From NCBI RefSeq assembly GCF_040712315.1, contig NC_134013.1, forward strand, positions 11,133,001 to 11,197,000: a stretch of 64,000 nt of DNA. The letters are read 5' to 3'. The notes below the pieces were generated by a model, which did not search any database, was not told the DNA's origin, and saw only the letters and a list, made by a program, of their open reading frames with translations. The translations under genes were made by a program, and so were the position numbers. The DNA comes from Castanea sativa (Eukaryota > Streptophyta > Magnoliopsida > Fagales > Fagaceae). Shown piece by piece: positions 37,296 to 48,875 of the stretch; position 1 is the first letter of the stretch; each line of letters starts with the position of its first letter.

Positions 37296-39528
37296 GAAGA
37301 AAACGAAGGAGATGATAAACAATTCTATGCTCGTTGATGGATCACGGAACCTATATTCTAGTAGATACCATTGCCCACGTACGTACCCTTTTGGAGTGGA
37401 ATTCCATATGGATGTATTTGACTCCAGTAATCATGAGCCAAATGAGCATTTAAAAGTTTGATTTTGCTTGTAGCTTACGCTTGTTTTAACAAATCATATG
37501 ATTCGCATCAGCTTTAGATGGATTGGAAACTCTACCTTGCCTTTCTTTGCTTTATTGTTGTTTCTTTGACTATCCTCAAACTCTCTCTCCCTTCTCGTAT
37601 GTTATATAATAAAAGTTGAGCTTAGGCGCCGTAATTACACTAAATGGCTGCATTAAATTGCAGAATTTTTTTAAAAATTTAAAAAAAAATAAAATAAAAT
37701 TTTTGTGTACTTATCTTCTTCTCCAATGATTTCTAAATTGATAAAAATCTTAATTTGATTACAATTCAAACTTCTCATCTAATCCTTTTTTTTTTTAAAT
37801 TTAAAAAACAAAAAACACCAACAATCTTCATCTATTCCTTTTTTTTAAAATTTAAATTATATTACTTCGTGTAAAAAAAACCAGCTACGTATTCAATAGC
37901 AAAATTTTTATCTTCACACATTATTTTTTTAAAGATAATTATTGTTCATACTAATTTACCAAAAATGTTTTAGGATAAATTTATAAAAAAAGATTGTAAA
38001 TAAGGTAATAAATATTTGTGTTTAAAGTAAACACTTTCTCCTTCTTCATAAAAAAAAAAAAAGGTATCTATATATAATAAATGTTTGTTCTTCTAAAAAA
38101 AAGGTTTTTTTTTTGTTATTAAAGAAAAGTTTCCATTTTTCCATTAAAAAAAAAGTTTTCTTTTTTCTATTTTTTCATATGACCTTTTTTTTAGTCCACT
38201 TTTTATGGGATTTATGAGATAGCAACAAACAAATTGATTAGAAATCTTAATTCCAATAGGATTTAAATTCTATATCAAATAAAACTCTACCTCTATATAT
38301 ATATATATATATATCCTTTTTGAAGTGGAGTTTATTCTAGTATGTGAATGTCTAAATCCTATGACAAGTATGCATTCTTTCTTCATTATTATTTTCTCAT
38401 TTTGTTTAAGCTGTTTTTCTTTAACTTCAATAAAATTAATAAAAACTTCTCACACATGTTTTAACCCAATTCATAATATTAAACTTTCGTACTCATTTAT
38501 TCTCTTCTACAATAATTGATTCAGGTTTTAGTTACATACTCACACTTTCATCTCTCAAAGTAATAAAGAAAACAAACAAGTTTATTCTTTGTTCTTTTTC
38601 TAAATTTATACCTTGATTTATAATTTGTGTTAATTTCATAATTTTAACTTATGAATAAGTTTGATTATGTTCTTTATATTGAATGTAAAGTGTTGTTTAT
38701 AGATTTTTGGTTGTGTTATATTCTTCGGAAAAAAAGAAATTAAAGAGTTTATATAAATTTGGCAATAATACTAAATAGATAAGCCTAAGAGATGTTTACT
38801 AATAATAGTTTTATCAGTATATTTTTATTAACATGATTTAAAAAAAAATTGAATAGAGAGATAATTTATTAACGTGATTTAAACTATACTAAATTTTTTT
38901 TAAGGGATTGGTTAAAAAAAATTTCAAAGTAATTTTCTAATTATTAAATTCTATTCGCTATCTTCTAACTACCAAAACTCACAATTGAAATACTAATCTG
39001 TATGAGACACCACTTCCAAAGATTAATATCTTAGCTATTATATATTATCCGTTGACTTTTCTTTTTTTCTTTTTCAAAAGAAGCGTTTCTCTCTCTCTCT
39101 CCCCGCAAAAACAAAGGGATTATAATAAGAATTAGGTAGACAGGGGTAAGACTACACCACTTCTTTTCTACAATAAATGTTAAATTCATATCATTTTTCA
39201 TTCATATACACACACATATAGCATGCAACACACATGATTTAAACTTTAAGTTTAAACTTAAACTTGGTAGGGTGAAACTCATTTAAGTTTTGGTGCCTTC
39301 TTCTATGCTTTCAAGGACAAAAATTAAATTCTCAAGTGAGTCTCTCTCTCTCTACTTCAAATTTTTGAATGTTTAATAATTTAGACTGTTCTTAATTATT
39401 AAATTGAGGTTTCACTTAAACATGATTTCAATTATTGTTTTGGATAGTTTTTAACTATTAAATTCAAGGGTTTTCCATTTAAATATATGTGATTAATTGA
39501 ATCTCAAAGTTCAATGTATTATTTAAAA

Positions 39529-39896
39529 GGGTAAACTACGTATTTGGTCCCTATCTTATACACCATATTTCAATTTGATCCCCAACCTTTCAATTGTATC
39601 AATTTAGTCCCTAACCTTTTAGTACTGTGTCAATTTAGTCCCTATAGTTATCTTTTGGATGAAAATTGATGACGTGTCTAATGGCCAAATTAAAAAATTA
39701 GTTTTCGTTGATATGACAATAAACTAAAATTTTATTTTGGCCGTTTGTCATGTAAGCAATTTTCATCTAACATATAATGGCAAAGACTAAATTGACATAA
39801 CATTAAAAGGTTAGGGACCAAATTGACACAATTAAAAGGTTAAGGATCAAATTGAAATATGGTGTAAAGGTTAGGGACTAAATATGTAGTTTACCC
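39529..39896. mobile_element. Mutator-like MITE with long inverted ends (368 bp, 9-bp TSD)
   Basis: Perfect 9-bp duplications TATTTAAAA at 39,520-39,528 and 39,897-39,905. The ends GGGTAAACTACGTATTTGGT and, inward from the right, GGGTAAACTACATATTTAGT continue as inverted repeats for more than 100 bp (CAATTTGATCC, CAATTTAGTCCCTA on both arms). The centre is short and unique. Foldback structure with 9-bp duplication is the Mutator-like pattern. Confidence 0.85.
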
Positions 39897-39912
39897 TATT
39901 TAAAATCATTAT

Positions 39913-39913
<1 letters not shown>

Positions 39914-39947
<34 letters not shown>

Positions 39948-39972
39948 AAGTACCTCTACTATCTTCCATTCA

Positions 39973-40018
<46 letters not shown>
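39914..40018. repeat. Two (TA)n tracts
   Basis: TA runs at about 39,914-39,943 and 39,979-40,017 separated by 35 bp of AT-rich DNA. Confidence 0.9.
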
Positions 40019-40023
<5 letters not shown>

Positions 40024-40909
40024 TTTTATAGTACCTTTGTCTCACACAATATGCATTCATTAGGTAACTTAAAAGTAAAATATTCATTTATTTTTATTAT
40101 TTATTTTAGGTAAATTAATACAAAATTATTTCCATATAAATTTTGATTAAGTCATGCGTCGCACGGGCATAATGCTAATATATATATAATAAACAAAGAA
40201 TGAAAAATGACTATTTAAACAATATAAAATAAAATATAGAATAGATAATTTAATGTAGGTATTTTTGAAAAGTAGTTGTGTAATAAAAAATAAAAATAAA
40301 AGTTGTTATGCTAAAATAAATATAGATTATTGCCCAAATCGATTCGAATGATTGTATCTATTGATTGGTCATGCATTGTATGTGTTAAAGGGCAAAGCAA
40401 ACTTAGGTCTAGTGCTCCGGCGCAATAGACTTGTTGCACTGCTGACACTTGCCCACTTTTTTCTTTTGCAGTAAAACATGTAATATTCCAATCACTTTTT
40501 ATATTTCAAAAAAAAAAAAAATCAATTAATTTTATTTTCCTAAGATGATTAAAATACTCTTAATTTTAAAAATCTTGTAACAACAGCCGAATCTCCGCTT
40601 TTAATTCTACTCTTAATCCAAACCTCCCACTTTTATTAGGGTAAAAATGCCACTAACCTGTAAAATTATTAGTAATATTTCAATACTTCATGATGTCTTT
40701 GCTCAGGTTTGTCCAGCTAAGCAGAATCCAGTTTCAACTCAAGGGATACAAAAATGACTATCAAATACTTAGGTCAATGTGAGCTTGGGAAGCAATAATT
40801 GTGCTCCTATGATTTTCGTCTAAAGTCGAGCTGTTATAGTGTTACTTCAATTCCATAATTACCATGGTGAGTAAATATCGGGTAACGATTTCTAATAAGG
40901 GAGCAATTC

Positions 40910-41035
40910 TTAGATACTCCCGGAGTACGGAAAATTGTGCTCCCTCCTCTCACATTCATGATGGGGTCTACTCATTAAATTCATGATAGACCCTACCATG
41001 AATGTGAGAGGGCACCTAAAAATTTTCCCTAATAA
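40910..41035. mobile_element. Small foldback element (MITE-like hairpin)
   Basis: Inverted arms CTCTCACATTCATGATGGGG (40,957-40,976) and, reversed from the right, CTCTCACATTCATGGTAGGG (41,010-40,991) around a short loop. Flanking TAGATACTCCCGGAGTACGG suggests further terminal sequence on the left. Exact ends and duplication are not clear. Confidence 0.5.
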
Positions 41036-41240
41036 TGTGCTATCAAAATTCAATATAAACCAAACTCCATACCATAACAAAAGTAACACTGAATTCTTAA
41101 CTCTCTGAATTTCTTTCCTTAGAAAGAACACTTTTTTACTTTGATTTAAGTATTAGACGCACTGTATCAAAAAAAAAGTATTAGACTTACTCAATTGGTA
41201 TTTCTCTTTTCTTTTTCTTTTTTTCTTTTTTTCATACTAA

Positions 41241-41442
41241 GAGTCTGTTTGGAAACTTTTTGCTGAAAATACTATTAATAAAGTTAAAAAAGATAGTTCA
41301 GATAATACAGTGAGACCCGTGAATAGTATCAAAAAGTTTAATGGAACCCATAAATAATAGTAAAAATAAACTGAATAGTAAAAATAAAAAGCTAAATAGT
41401 AAAAAAAAATGTGCATTTTTTAGCTTTCCCAAATACAATCTA
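41241..41442. mobile_element. Harbinger-like MITE (202 bp, TAA TSD), 'ctgtttgg' family copy 5
   Basis: TAA at 41,238-41,240 and 41,443-41,445; left end GAGTCTGTTTGGAAAC, right end CCCAAATACAATC. Internal words (tgctgaaaatact, atacagtgagaccc, aaataaactgaatag) match the copies at 7.7-8.6 kb. Its right TAA is also the left TAA of the next element. Confidence 0.75.
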
Positions 41443-41623
41443 AAAGCAACCACATCAGCTCGTTCATAATTTTTGTCTATTTTTCACGAAAAAACTTACT
41501 TTTTCTATTTTATACCTTCACTTTTACAAAACACCTACATCAGTTTATCTATTCTACACATTTATTTAATAAAATATTCATTCTTTTACATTTTTTTATT
41601 ATTTCTTTTCCTCCCCACCGCGT

Positions 41624-41850
41624 CTTCTCCGTTGAGCTCACTGTGTCTTCTCCGGCGAGCATCTTCTTCGGCGATCGTCTTCTCCGTCGAGCCTCACTGC
41701 GTCTTCTCCGGCGAGCCTCACTGCGTCCTCTCCGTCAAGCTTGCGTCTTCTCCGTCGAGCCTTACTGCGTCTTCTCCGTTAACCCACTCTCCCTCCCTCA
41801 CCGCGTCTTCTCTGTCTCCCTCACTGCGTCTCCCTCACTACGTCTTCACC
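41624..41850. repeat. Degenerate GC-rich tandem repeat, unit about CGTCTTCTCCGTCGAGCCTC
   Basis: Several imperfect copies of a 20-25-bp unit (cgtcttctccggcgagcctc, actgcgtcttctccgt). It looks coding but is a minisatellite inside the MITE. Confidence 0.85.
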
Positions 41851-42074
41851 GTTGAGCTCACTCCGTCGAGCCTCACCCACACCCAAACCCAAACCCATTC
41901 ATCGCCCACCCAATCGGAGCAAGATCGACGCCTCGCAGCACCGCCACCTCCTCGCGATGGTTGTCCGGCGACTCGGCTTGCTCGATCTTGTTTTTATCGG
42001 CGACGATGGCGATGGCGATCGGCGGCTAGAGGAAGAAAAATGGATGAGATGAGAGAAAGAGAGTTGTGCTGTGT

Positions 42075-42076
<2 letters not shown>

Positions 42077-42139
<63 letters not shown>
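42077..42139. repeat. (GA)n microsatellite inside the MITE
   Basis: About 63 bp of GA dinucleotides following the GC-rich repeat. Confidence 0.95.
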
Positions 42140-42143
<4 letters not shown>

Positions 42144-42196
42144 GTGAGAGTCAGTAGGAGGAGAGAGAAAAAATTATAAAAAAATCAAATACACAT

Positions 42197-42235
42197 GTTA
42201 TAGTACCCGTGTAAATTTACACGGTACTGTAGCAA
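42197..42235. other. Palindrome with TGTAAATTTACA core inside the MITE
   Basis: Arms TTATAGTACCCGTGTAAA and, reversed from the right, TTGCTACAGTACCGTGTAAA. Counterpart of the palindrome at 13,461-13,504. Confidence 0.8.
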
Positions 42236-42367
42236 TTTGAAGGAGAATATAAAATATAGACAGTTATGCACGAGCTGATGTGGGCTGTTTTTGATAAAAA
42301 AAATGTGTAAATTTGAGCATTTCTTTTATTATACACACTTATACACCAACTGATGTAATTGCTCTAA

Positions 42368-44032
42368 GTGTGTTTATTGTCAATATCTGCTATACAATTA
42401 AACTGTTTCATAGGTCATGTTTAGCTTTTATTGGAATATTCTTGAAATTTTCCTTCACAATTCCATCCAGATAATACTTTCCACAATTCACAGTGCATTA
42501 GTTTATTCTTTATGGAAGTATGCAAAGGGGAGTCCGGTTTCTAACTTCTTCATGGAATCCCAATCAGCTTTGTTTTGATAGTTAGAAGAACTAGTTAAGG
42601 AAGAGAAATGTATGATTGAGCACATGAAAATTGAAACTATGGAATTTTTTTTTTTTTTTTTGGGAGCTGAAGTACATGGATTTCATTGTTGGCACTTGGC
42701 AGACATGTACAATAATAATTGACTGGGTTATGGTACATAAATTCCTAGATCAAGATAAGATTCTATTCAAGAATGAATGTACCATTAAAAAAAAAGTAAA
42801 AAAACACCACCACAAGAGAAGTTATGGTACTTCAATTCACTTGGTGAATATTTTATTGCTTAAATGTATGGACCTCAATCCCTCCAATTTTGATATTTTT
42901 TTAGTACTTTTATAAACGCATGACCTAAGATTTTTGTTGTTTTTATTTATCATACCCTATAAGCTTTAGGATTGATTTTTTTAAGAAGGTTTTAGGATTT
43001 ATTCAATCAATAGTACATTTTTCACCTATAAGCTATTAGTAAATTACTAACTAATGTTGTCATGCAATATTCATTCTACTTATAAATTATTAAGAGTATT
43101 ATAACTCAATTATCGCATCTTGATATTTTCAATAGAGATATTTAAGATCTAGATCCCTCTTTTCAGGCTATCGAATTATATATACAAACTTATAAATCAA
43201 TGAAGAATGAACACATAAAATGTAACTCAAGACCTTTGTACTCTTCTTCTAATTAAATCATTCTAGATATAATACATAATAGTAGAGTTCCCCTCCCCCC
43301 CCGGTATATCTAGTATTCATTTGTTTATAAGTCAAGGTTAGTATCATTTGACATAATTTTCTTTGTAATATTTTTTAGGCAAATTACATGTACCACCCTT
43401 TATGATATACCCTCAAAGCGTGGAACTACTACGTGGCTTATTTAGTGACACTTATCTCATGGTTTGCTTTATAAGGCATTTGCCTTCCTTGTGGTTTGCT
43501 TATGAGTCATTTCTGTTGACTGTAATGAAATTTGATGATGTTGAGAAAGATCAAAGAATTGAAAGAAAAAAATGGTTCAACCATCACATTTTTGGTTCTC
43601 TTTTTAACTTTTTTTTCATCAATCCTCATTTGGGTTTGTATATATTTAGAGCTTCACAGAAAGGTTGATAAAAAATATAACTTTTAGCAACTCAAAACAG
43701 TATTTTATCTATTTTAATATCTCACTTTATAATACATCCAACATCAAAATTTTTATTTTAACATTCAACACAATAAAATAATATAAACAATGCAATAAAC
43801 AACAACCATAACCATCAACACATTAAAATATTTTTTTTCTTAGCACCCATATTATAAAACTATTTTTTTGTTTTAACTGTAAGTTACAATGAGTGAGCTG
43901 CTATCTCTAGTAGTTCACTGTAGCTCAAACTCAATTTGTTTTGAGTATACCTTCTTTGCTGGAGAAACATTTTTAGGGAATAGGTTACTAAAAAGTCAAT
44001 TTAGCAACCTTATTGGGATGCAAACATAACCT
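42368..44032. other. Spacer, no gene seen
   Basis: AT-rich; open frames of 88-94 codons (42,631-42,915 and 43,402-43,668) have no recognised motifs and include homopolymer-derived residues. No clear transposon ends. Confidence 0.4.
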
Positions 44033-44035
44033 TTA

Positions 44036-44635
44036 GGGTCCGTTCGGTTAGAGAAGTGGAAAAGTGAGAGGATGAAAAATTGTAGAAGGAAAATATTTAG
44101 TTTTTCCTTTTGTGTGTTCGGTTGGAGGGGTGGAAAAGTGGGAGAGTGAAAAACTCTTTTGTTTAGTTGGAGAGAAAAAGGGGAGGATGGAAAATATAAT
44201 TTATATAAATTGACTATTATACCCTTATTACATAATATGTAAGAAATATATTTATTTGTATTCATTAAATAATATAAAATTTATCACATCATATAGATAA
44301 ATTTATATTTATATTTTTATTATTATAATGTAAAAATTAATGTCATACGAAAAAAAAAACCAAAAAATCAACAAGAAAAAAAAAGATTAATGAGGAGTAT
44401 AATGAGGACAATAGAGGGCATTTTTGTAAAAGTGCTAAACTAGCACTTTTCTTCCCACATTTTCCACCTATTTCGGGAGGAAAAAAAATGTGAGCTCAGA
44501 GAGAAAACTTTCTTCCGGGGTTTCTCTCCTTCCTATTTTTCTTCTCCAACCGAACAGTAGAAAACAACATTATCCACCATATTTTCCTCTCTCTATTTTC
44601 TATCCTCCCTATTTTCACCCCAAACGAATACACCC
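44036..44635. mobile_element. Harbinger-like MITE (600 bp, TTA TSD)
   Basis: TTA at 44,033-44,035 and 44,636-44,638. Ends GGGTCCGTTCGGTTAGAG and, inward from the right, GGGTGTATTCGTTTGGGG. The purine-rich left part (gtggaaaagtgagagg, gaggggtggaaaagtgggag) is mirrored by pyrimidine-rich DNA on the right. Same family as 6891-7718. Confidence 0.8.
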
Positions 44636-44638
44636 TTA

Positions 44639-45861
44639 GGGTAAAACAATCTTTTTTTTTTCTCTAATTTTTTCTCCATGGGTGTAGTTTTTCCAATAGG
44701 TGTTGCTGGCATTGACTACATTAAATTTCACTAAAATAGCCAAAATGCCCTATAAAGCAAAATGTAGTAAGTGTTACAAAATAAAACGCATAATAACTCC
44801 ATATTTCAAAGGTATATCTACTAGTATATCACATGGATGATGGGTGGTCTACAATTTGCCACCTTCTCTTTTGGATGGTTTTGATACTTCTTTTTATATA
44901 ATTATTAACAGTAGAATAGATGAAAGTGGTCTAATCAAACAAATCCTAGCGTACAAGTGAATAATTATAGGCTATTTGTACCAATGTGTCAGAAGGGTAT
45001 ACTTAACCGAATATTGATCAGCTTGTAGTTAAAAGTAGGATTTTACTAATGTGTATTTTAATGACATTTAGGAAAAATTTATTGAAAATTTTAAAAAATT
45101 TGACAATTTTTCAATTCTTAATAAAACTTTTCTAAAAGTAGATTTGTTAAGGACACACGTTAATCAGACCCTTAAAAGAACAAAGAAGTAGTAGACTTGT
45201 TATTTTATTTTATTTTTTTGGGAAGAAGGAGACTTGTTATTTAAAATTAAAAATGGAAAGTGTAATGTGTGTGTGTATATATATATAAAATTTTTGCCAA
45301 CTGGGTTTTCTGTGGATTACAATTTACAAGACTCAATTGGCAGACTGAACCATCTACATGTGTTTGTGGCATTATTATTTGTACTAGCTATAGGAAAAAT
45401 AATTAAACAAGTTGGTTTTTTCAGATAATATCAAAGTCATTTTCATTGTCATTGAGAATCTTCCAGGCATGGTCCTCGTGATTACCATATATACTATAGT
45501 ACTACTACATATATAGTAGTTAGATGAGTGATCTGTTCAAATGTCTTTAGTCTTTATGGTTTAACAATTGCTAGCTAAAAAGTTCATTTTTGTAATCTAA
45601 GACTACAATTTGTTATTATACAAGTTCATTTCTGATCAATGCTAAAGTATTGGACTTGTTTACCATGAGATGCCTAATTTATTATTATTATTATTATTAT
45701 TTTTTTTAAACTACAAAGTATACCATTTTGGTCACAAACTTGTATTCAAAGCAAGCAATGCAGATAGCAGAGAGGGACTATTCTACTTTCTGAAGGTATA
45801 GCCAAGGTTGGGGTTTGGAGTTTGGACTTTGGAGTCATTGGTTGTTTAGCAAAGAGAGACT
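44639..45861. other. Spacer, no gene seen
   Basis: AT-rich. A decayed relative of the 33,588 MITE may lie at about 45,060-45,172 (internal 'acaatttttcaattcttaat', right end 'ggacacacgttaatcagaccc'). No gene recognised. Confidence 0.35.
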
Positions 45862-45887
45862 GAGCATTTGCATTAGACAATGCAAAT

Positions 45888-45920
<33 letters not shown>

Positions 45921-46270
45921 TAAAAAGGCTCAATTTTACACCTTCAAACTCCAAAATTAACTATGTAAATTTACAATGTTACTACAGTAATCATGTAAAT
46001 TTACACCGACACTACTCAGTTGAATTTAATTTTTTATTCTTTCTATATGTATCTTGAAAGTGAAGAAAGAGAGTAAATGGTGATTATTGTGTATAAAGAA
46101 AGAGAAAAAATAATTTTAAAAAATCAAGAAAATTAAATATTTTAATGAATTATAGTTTAGAATAGATAATCAGATGTAGGTATTTTTTATAAGTGATTAT
46201 GTAAGGAAAAAAAAGTAAATTCTTATATTAAAATAAACATAATTTTTTACATGAATGGATACGAGTGCTT
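45862..46270. mobile_element. Decayed Harbinger-like MITE, 'gagcat' family
   Basis: Left end GAGCATTTGCATTAGAC; right end inward AAGCACTCGTATCCATTCAT, matching the terminal pattern GAGCAnnnnCATnAG of the elements at 13,335 and 41,446. It also holds the internal palindrome (45,981-46,016) and 'gtaaaattcttatattaaaataaacat'-like DNA. The flanking 3-bp duplication is not intact. Confidence 0.55.
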
Positions 46271-47219
46271 TAAACAAATCCAACCACTCGCCCAAAATTA
46301 TGGCCTATGCCCCTTAATTTAACCAAAAAAATTAGAGCAACAACATATAATTGACCAAATATTGCAAAGGACAGTCATTATTCAAGTTAAAAATTGCAAA
46401 GGGACAGTCTTTACCAATCCTTGGACACTAGCATACATGCAACTACCATTACAGCTGTTATACACCTTCAACCGGTAGGTCCATAAAGAATTTAGTCCAA
46501 CTTAGTCCTTTCAATTTCTTTAATATCTTCATATTTACATATATTCTAAGAAACTTCGTTTAAAAAAAATTTCTTGTTTTTATTTTATTTTATTTTATTT
46601 ATGGTTGATCATAATTTACAATAAGTGGGACAGATTACAATTCATAATTTCACGTGCCAATCACGAGTTCTTGCATGCAAGTTGTAAGTATCGGGTCCTC
46701 TCATAAAGTAGGGGTCCGCTTAAATTGTATGGACCATAAGTTAGGGATAAATGTACCTAAAAAATAATAATACAATTACTGCAATGGCCAAATGCTTCCT
46801 CGAACAAATACAGTACTTATTTTTAACGTACAAAGAAAATAGTACATGATAATTATTAATCTCCTTTTGTACTATGTACCCAGTACTATGTTGTCTTCTT
46901 CTTTTGAAGATTTAAACAATTAATCGTTAAGTACGAAGGAAGATTATAAAATTTTTAATAGTTAAATAAGTGATTTAAAGTTTAATTTTTTTTTTTTTAA
47001 AAAAAAAGTTTAATTTTTATTTATACCAAAAATTAAATAGTGTTGTAGTTTAATAATAAAGAACATAATTATTATAATTTTTTTTTATGAATTTTATAAA
47101 ACATTATGCCAAAAATCATTTGATTAACCCAAAATTTTTGGGAGTTGGCATGCTATGATTTGTGCTAATAGAAGTAGTGCTACTAACGAGTTAGTGTGAA
47201 GTCAATAATTATGAAAAAT
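46271..47219. other. Spacer, no gene seen
   Basis: AT-rich with homopolymer runs; no coding region, RNA gene or element ends recognised. Confidence 0.4.
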
Positions 47220-47591
47220 TTAGGGACTGTTTGGATTTGTTGTTTTCATAACTCATAACTCTGTTTCCATGGCTGAGAAGACTGTTTGGATTTTGTTTCC
47301 AGTTTTTATTTCCATCACTTATAACTCTGATTTTTGAGTGATGAGTTATGGAAACTGAAAACACATTTTAGGCGTTTTTAGTTTCCATAACTCTGTTTTC
47401 AATGGTATTTTTGTAATTAAACATTAACTGAGGGACCCACTAGTTAGGTCAGTCGCAACTTTTGACCTTTTTTTTTCTTCATTGAGTTTGGTGAGTGATT
47501 TTTTTTTTCCTTTCACACTACTTCTTCTTCTTCTTTTTTCCTTCTTCTTTTACTGGATTCGGGTTTCTAGGTTTTTTTTTTTTCACTAGGT

Positions 47592-47945
47592 TCGAGCTCC
47601 CTCCGCACCTTCGCTTCCATTGCTCTCTTCTTCCTCTCCCTCCTGTACTCCTCGTAGTCATTCAGCCTCGCCAGATCGTAGGGTGACGTCGAGTCTTCCT
47701 GCATTTGCGATGGCATTGCTGAAGCCGCAAACAACGTCACGCTCTTCGGCTGCGCTGCCAGTGCTGGATTGGGGGTTTTGGCCTTGGTTTGAGATTTGAG
47801 AATGGTCTGCAGCGGAGCGAAGACTGAAGAGGACTTGCGAAGAGTTGGTGGAGCCATCTTGGCGCTGCTAGACCAGACGGTGGTGTTGCTGGGCTTGACT
47901 TCGTTGGCCGAAGAGGGTGGAGGGAGGTCTCCATACAACTCAATG
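47592..47945 (-). pseudogene. Captured 5' coding fragment of a DRT111/SPF45 splicing factor
   Basis: Minus-strand open sequence of about 118 codons encodes LYGDLPPPSSANEVKPSNTT, then VWSSSAKMAPPTLRK, FAPLQTILKSQ and, at the end, RLNDYEEYRRERKKRAMEAK. Plant DRT111 (SPF45/SFPS) starts with LYGDLPPP, has VWSSSxKMAPPTLRKP and FAPPQTIL, and continues with NDYEEYKREKK in the same order. The normal protein goes on to a G-patch and an RRM-like domain; both are absent. The usual start codon region is not preserved. Upstream on the minus strand is a (CT)n tract, perhaps from the parent 5' UTR. The frame is intact across the fragment but runs into poly(T)-derived codons, so it is a partial copy, not a gene. 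Confidence 0.8.
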
Positions 47946-47968
47946 CAGAAAAGACCAAAAAGAAAGAC

Positions 47969-47970
<2 letters not shown>

Positions 47971-48012
<42 letters not shown>
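47971..48012. repeat. (GA)n microsatellite inside the Harbinger-like element
   Basis: About 42 bp of GA (CT on the strand of the captured fragment), immediately 5' of that fragment. Confidence 0.95.
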
Positions 48013-48013
<1 letters not shown>

Positions 48014-48172
48014 ATTAAGGGTTGTGGGTGAGTTAGGTATGGGTCCCACAAAATAGTAAAATTATTTGAGTGATGACAAGCTGAGTGATGGTGTCAAAGG
48101 AGTGTGTTTGGAGAAAAATTGAGGTATTTTAAGTGATGAGTGAGAACCAAAAAAAAATCCATACAGGCCTTA

Positions 48173-48872
48173 GTATCCTAGCTTTACTTCAAAATGGTTT
48201 TTAACCTATTTGGTTGATACGGTAAAAAAGATGATTGATAGATGGTTGACATGTTCAATTGCTACTCAGGCTTTTGTGTTCGCCCAAATTTGGTAGAAAT
48301 TGATTGAAAGGAAAAAAATGCCATTTTAGTCAAAGTGCTCTTTTACTTTTACTTTTACTTTTACTTTTTGAAATTATTTATTTGCCCCTAATGTACGTAC
48401 CATCACAGATTATTTATAAACCGTTCATTTTTTTTTAAGAAGAAAAAAATAAATCTCAAATTTATTAGATTCTTGATATTACCATTTTCCTATAGCTTGA
48501 TTATTGCAAAGAGTTTTGTTATGGACACATTAAATTATCACAATATTTTCACAATAATTATGGTATCAACCCTCATAGATCAAAAGGAAACTAAATAAAA
48601 TAATAAAATATTAGTTAGGACTAATGACAACTAAAATAAGAGTGTTGTAAAAATGTACAAACACTTTATTTTTTCCTTAGACTTTCTCTTACACAATAAA
48701 AATTAGAAAGAAAAAATATTTAAATATATAATTCTATATATTCTTTCTTTAAAAAAAAAAAAGTTTTTTTATTTTATTTCTTTCTTTTCCTTCCCTTCAT
48801 CTGCACAAAATTATAGAATATTTTTTCCCTCTTCCTCTCTCTTCCTACCTCCATGTGCAATTAAACACAATG
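48173..48872. other. Spacer, no gene seen
   Basis: AT-rich; a short (acttttactttt)-like repeat at 48,340-48,366 and long T-runs. Nothing else recognised. Confidence 0.4.
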
Positions 48873-48875
48873 TTA

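Larger units (their letters stand above)
37600..40178. mobile_element. Candidate degraded Helitron-like element
   Basis: The right end has the family layout: a small GC palindrome in GTCATGCGTCGCACGGGC (40,151-40,168) about 10 bp before CTAA (40,175-40,178) followed by T, as expected for CTRR|T. The left limit is guessed from TTATATAATAAAAGTTGAGC (about 37,600) and the following TTAGGCGCCGT, a start I associate from memory with such elements. No Rep/helicase is present, and no duplication would be expected. It encloses a Mutator-like MITE and (TA)n runs. Confidence 0.35.
41446..42364. mobile_element. Harbinger-like MITE (919 bp, TAA TSD) with internal minisatellite
   Basis: TAA at 41,443-41,445 and 42,365-42,367. 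Left end AAGCAACCACATCAGCTCGT; right end inward GAGCAATTACATCAGTTGGT. These are the ends of the element at 13,335-14,211, and the internal order is alike: GC-rich tandem repeat, (GA)n tract, palindrome, AT-rich end. The 201-codon open frame across it (41,473-42,078) is low-complexity Ser/Leu/Pro-rich sequence from the repeat and has no recognisable domain. Confidence 0.85.
47223..48169. mobile_element. Harbinger-like element (947 bp, TTA TSD) carrying a host gene fragment
   Basis: TTA at 47,220-47,222 and 48,170-48,172. Left end GGGACTGTTTGGATTTG; right end inward GGCCTGTATGGATTTTTTTT. Subterminal DNA on both sides repeats 'gtgatgagttatgg' and 'actcataactctg'-like words (mirrored as 'gagtgatgacaagctgagtg'). 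The middle (about 47,590-48,012) is of different composition: GC-rich coding-like DNA on the minus strand plus a (GA)n tract. That middle is recognisable as part of a DRT111/SPF45 gene (separate entry). No transposase is present. Confidence 0.8.

Noticed and set aside
41473..42078. 201-codon open frame rich in Ser, Leu, Pro and Arg
   Set aside because: It lies wholly in a TAA-delimited MITE and is made of a GC-rich tandem repeat; no domain, no splice context, and other frames are also open.
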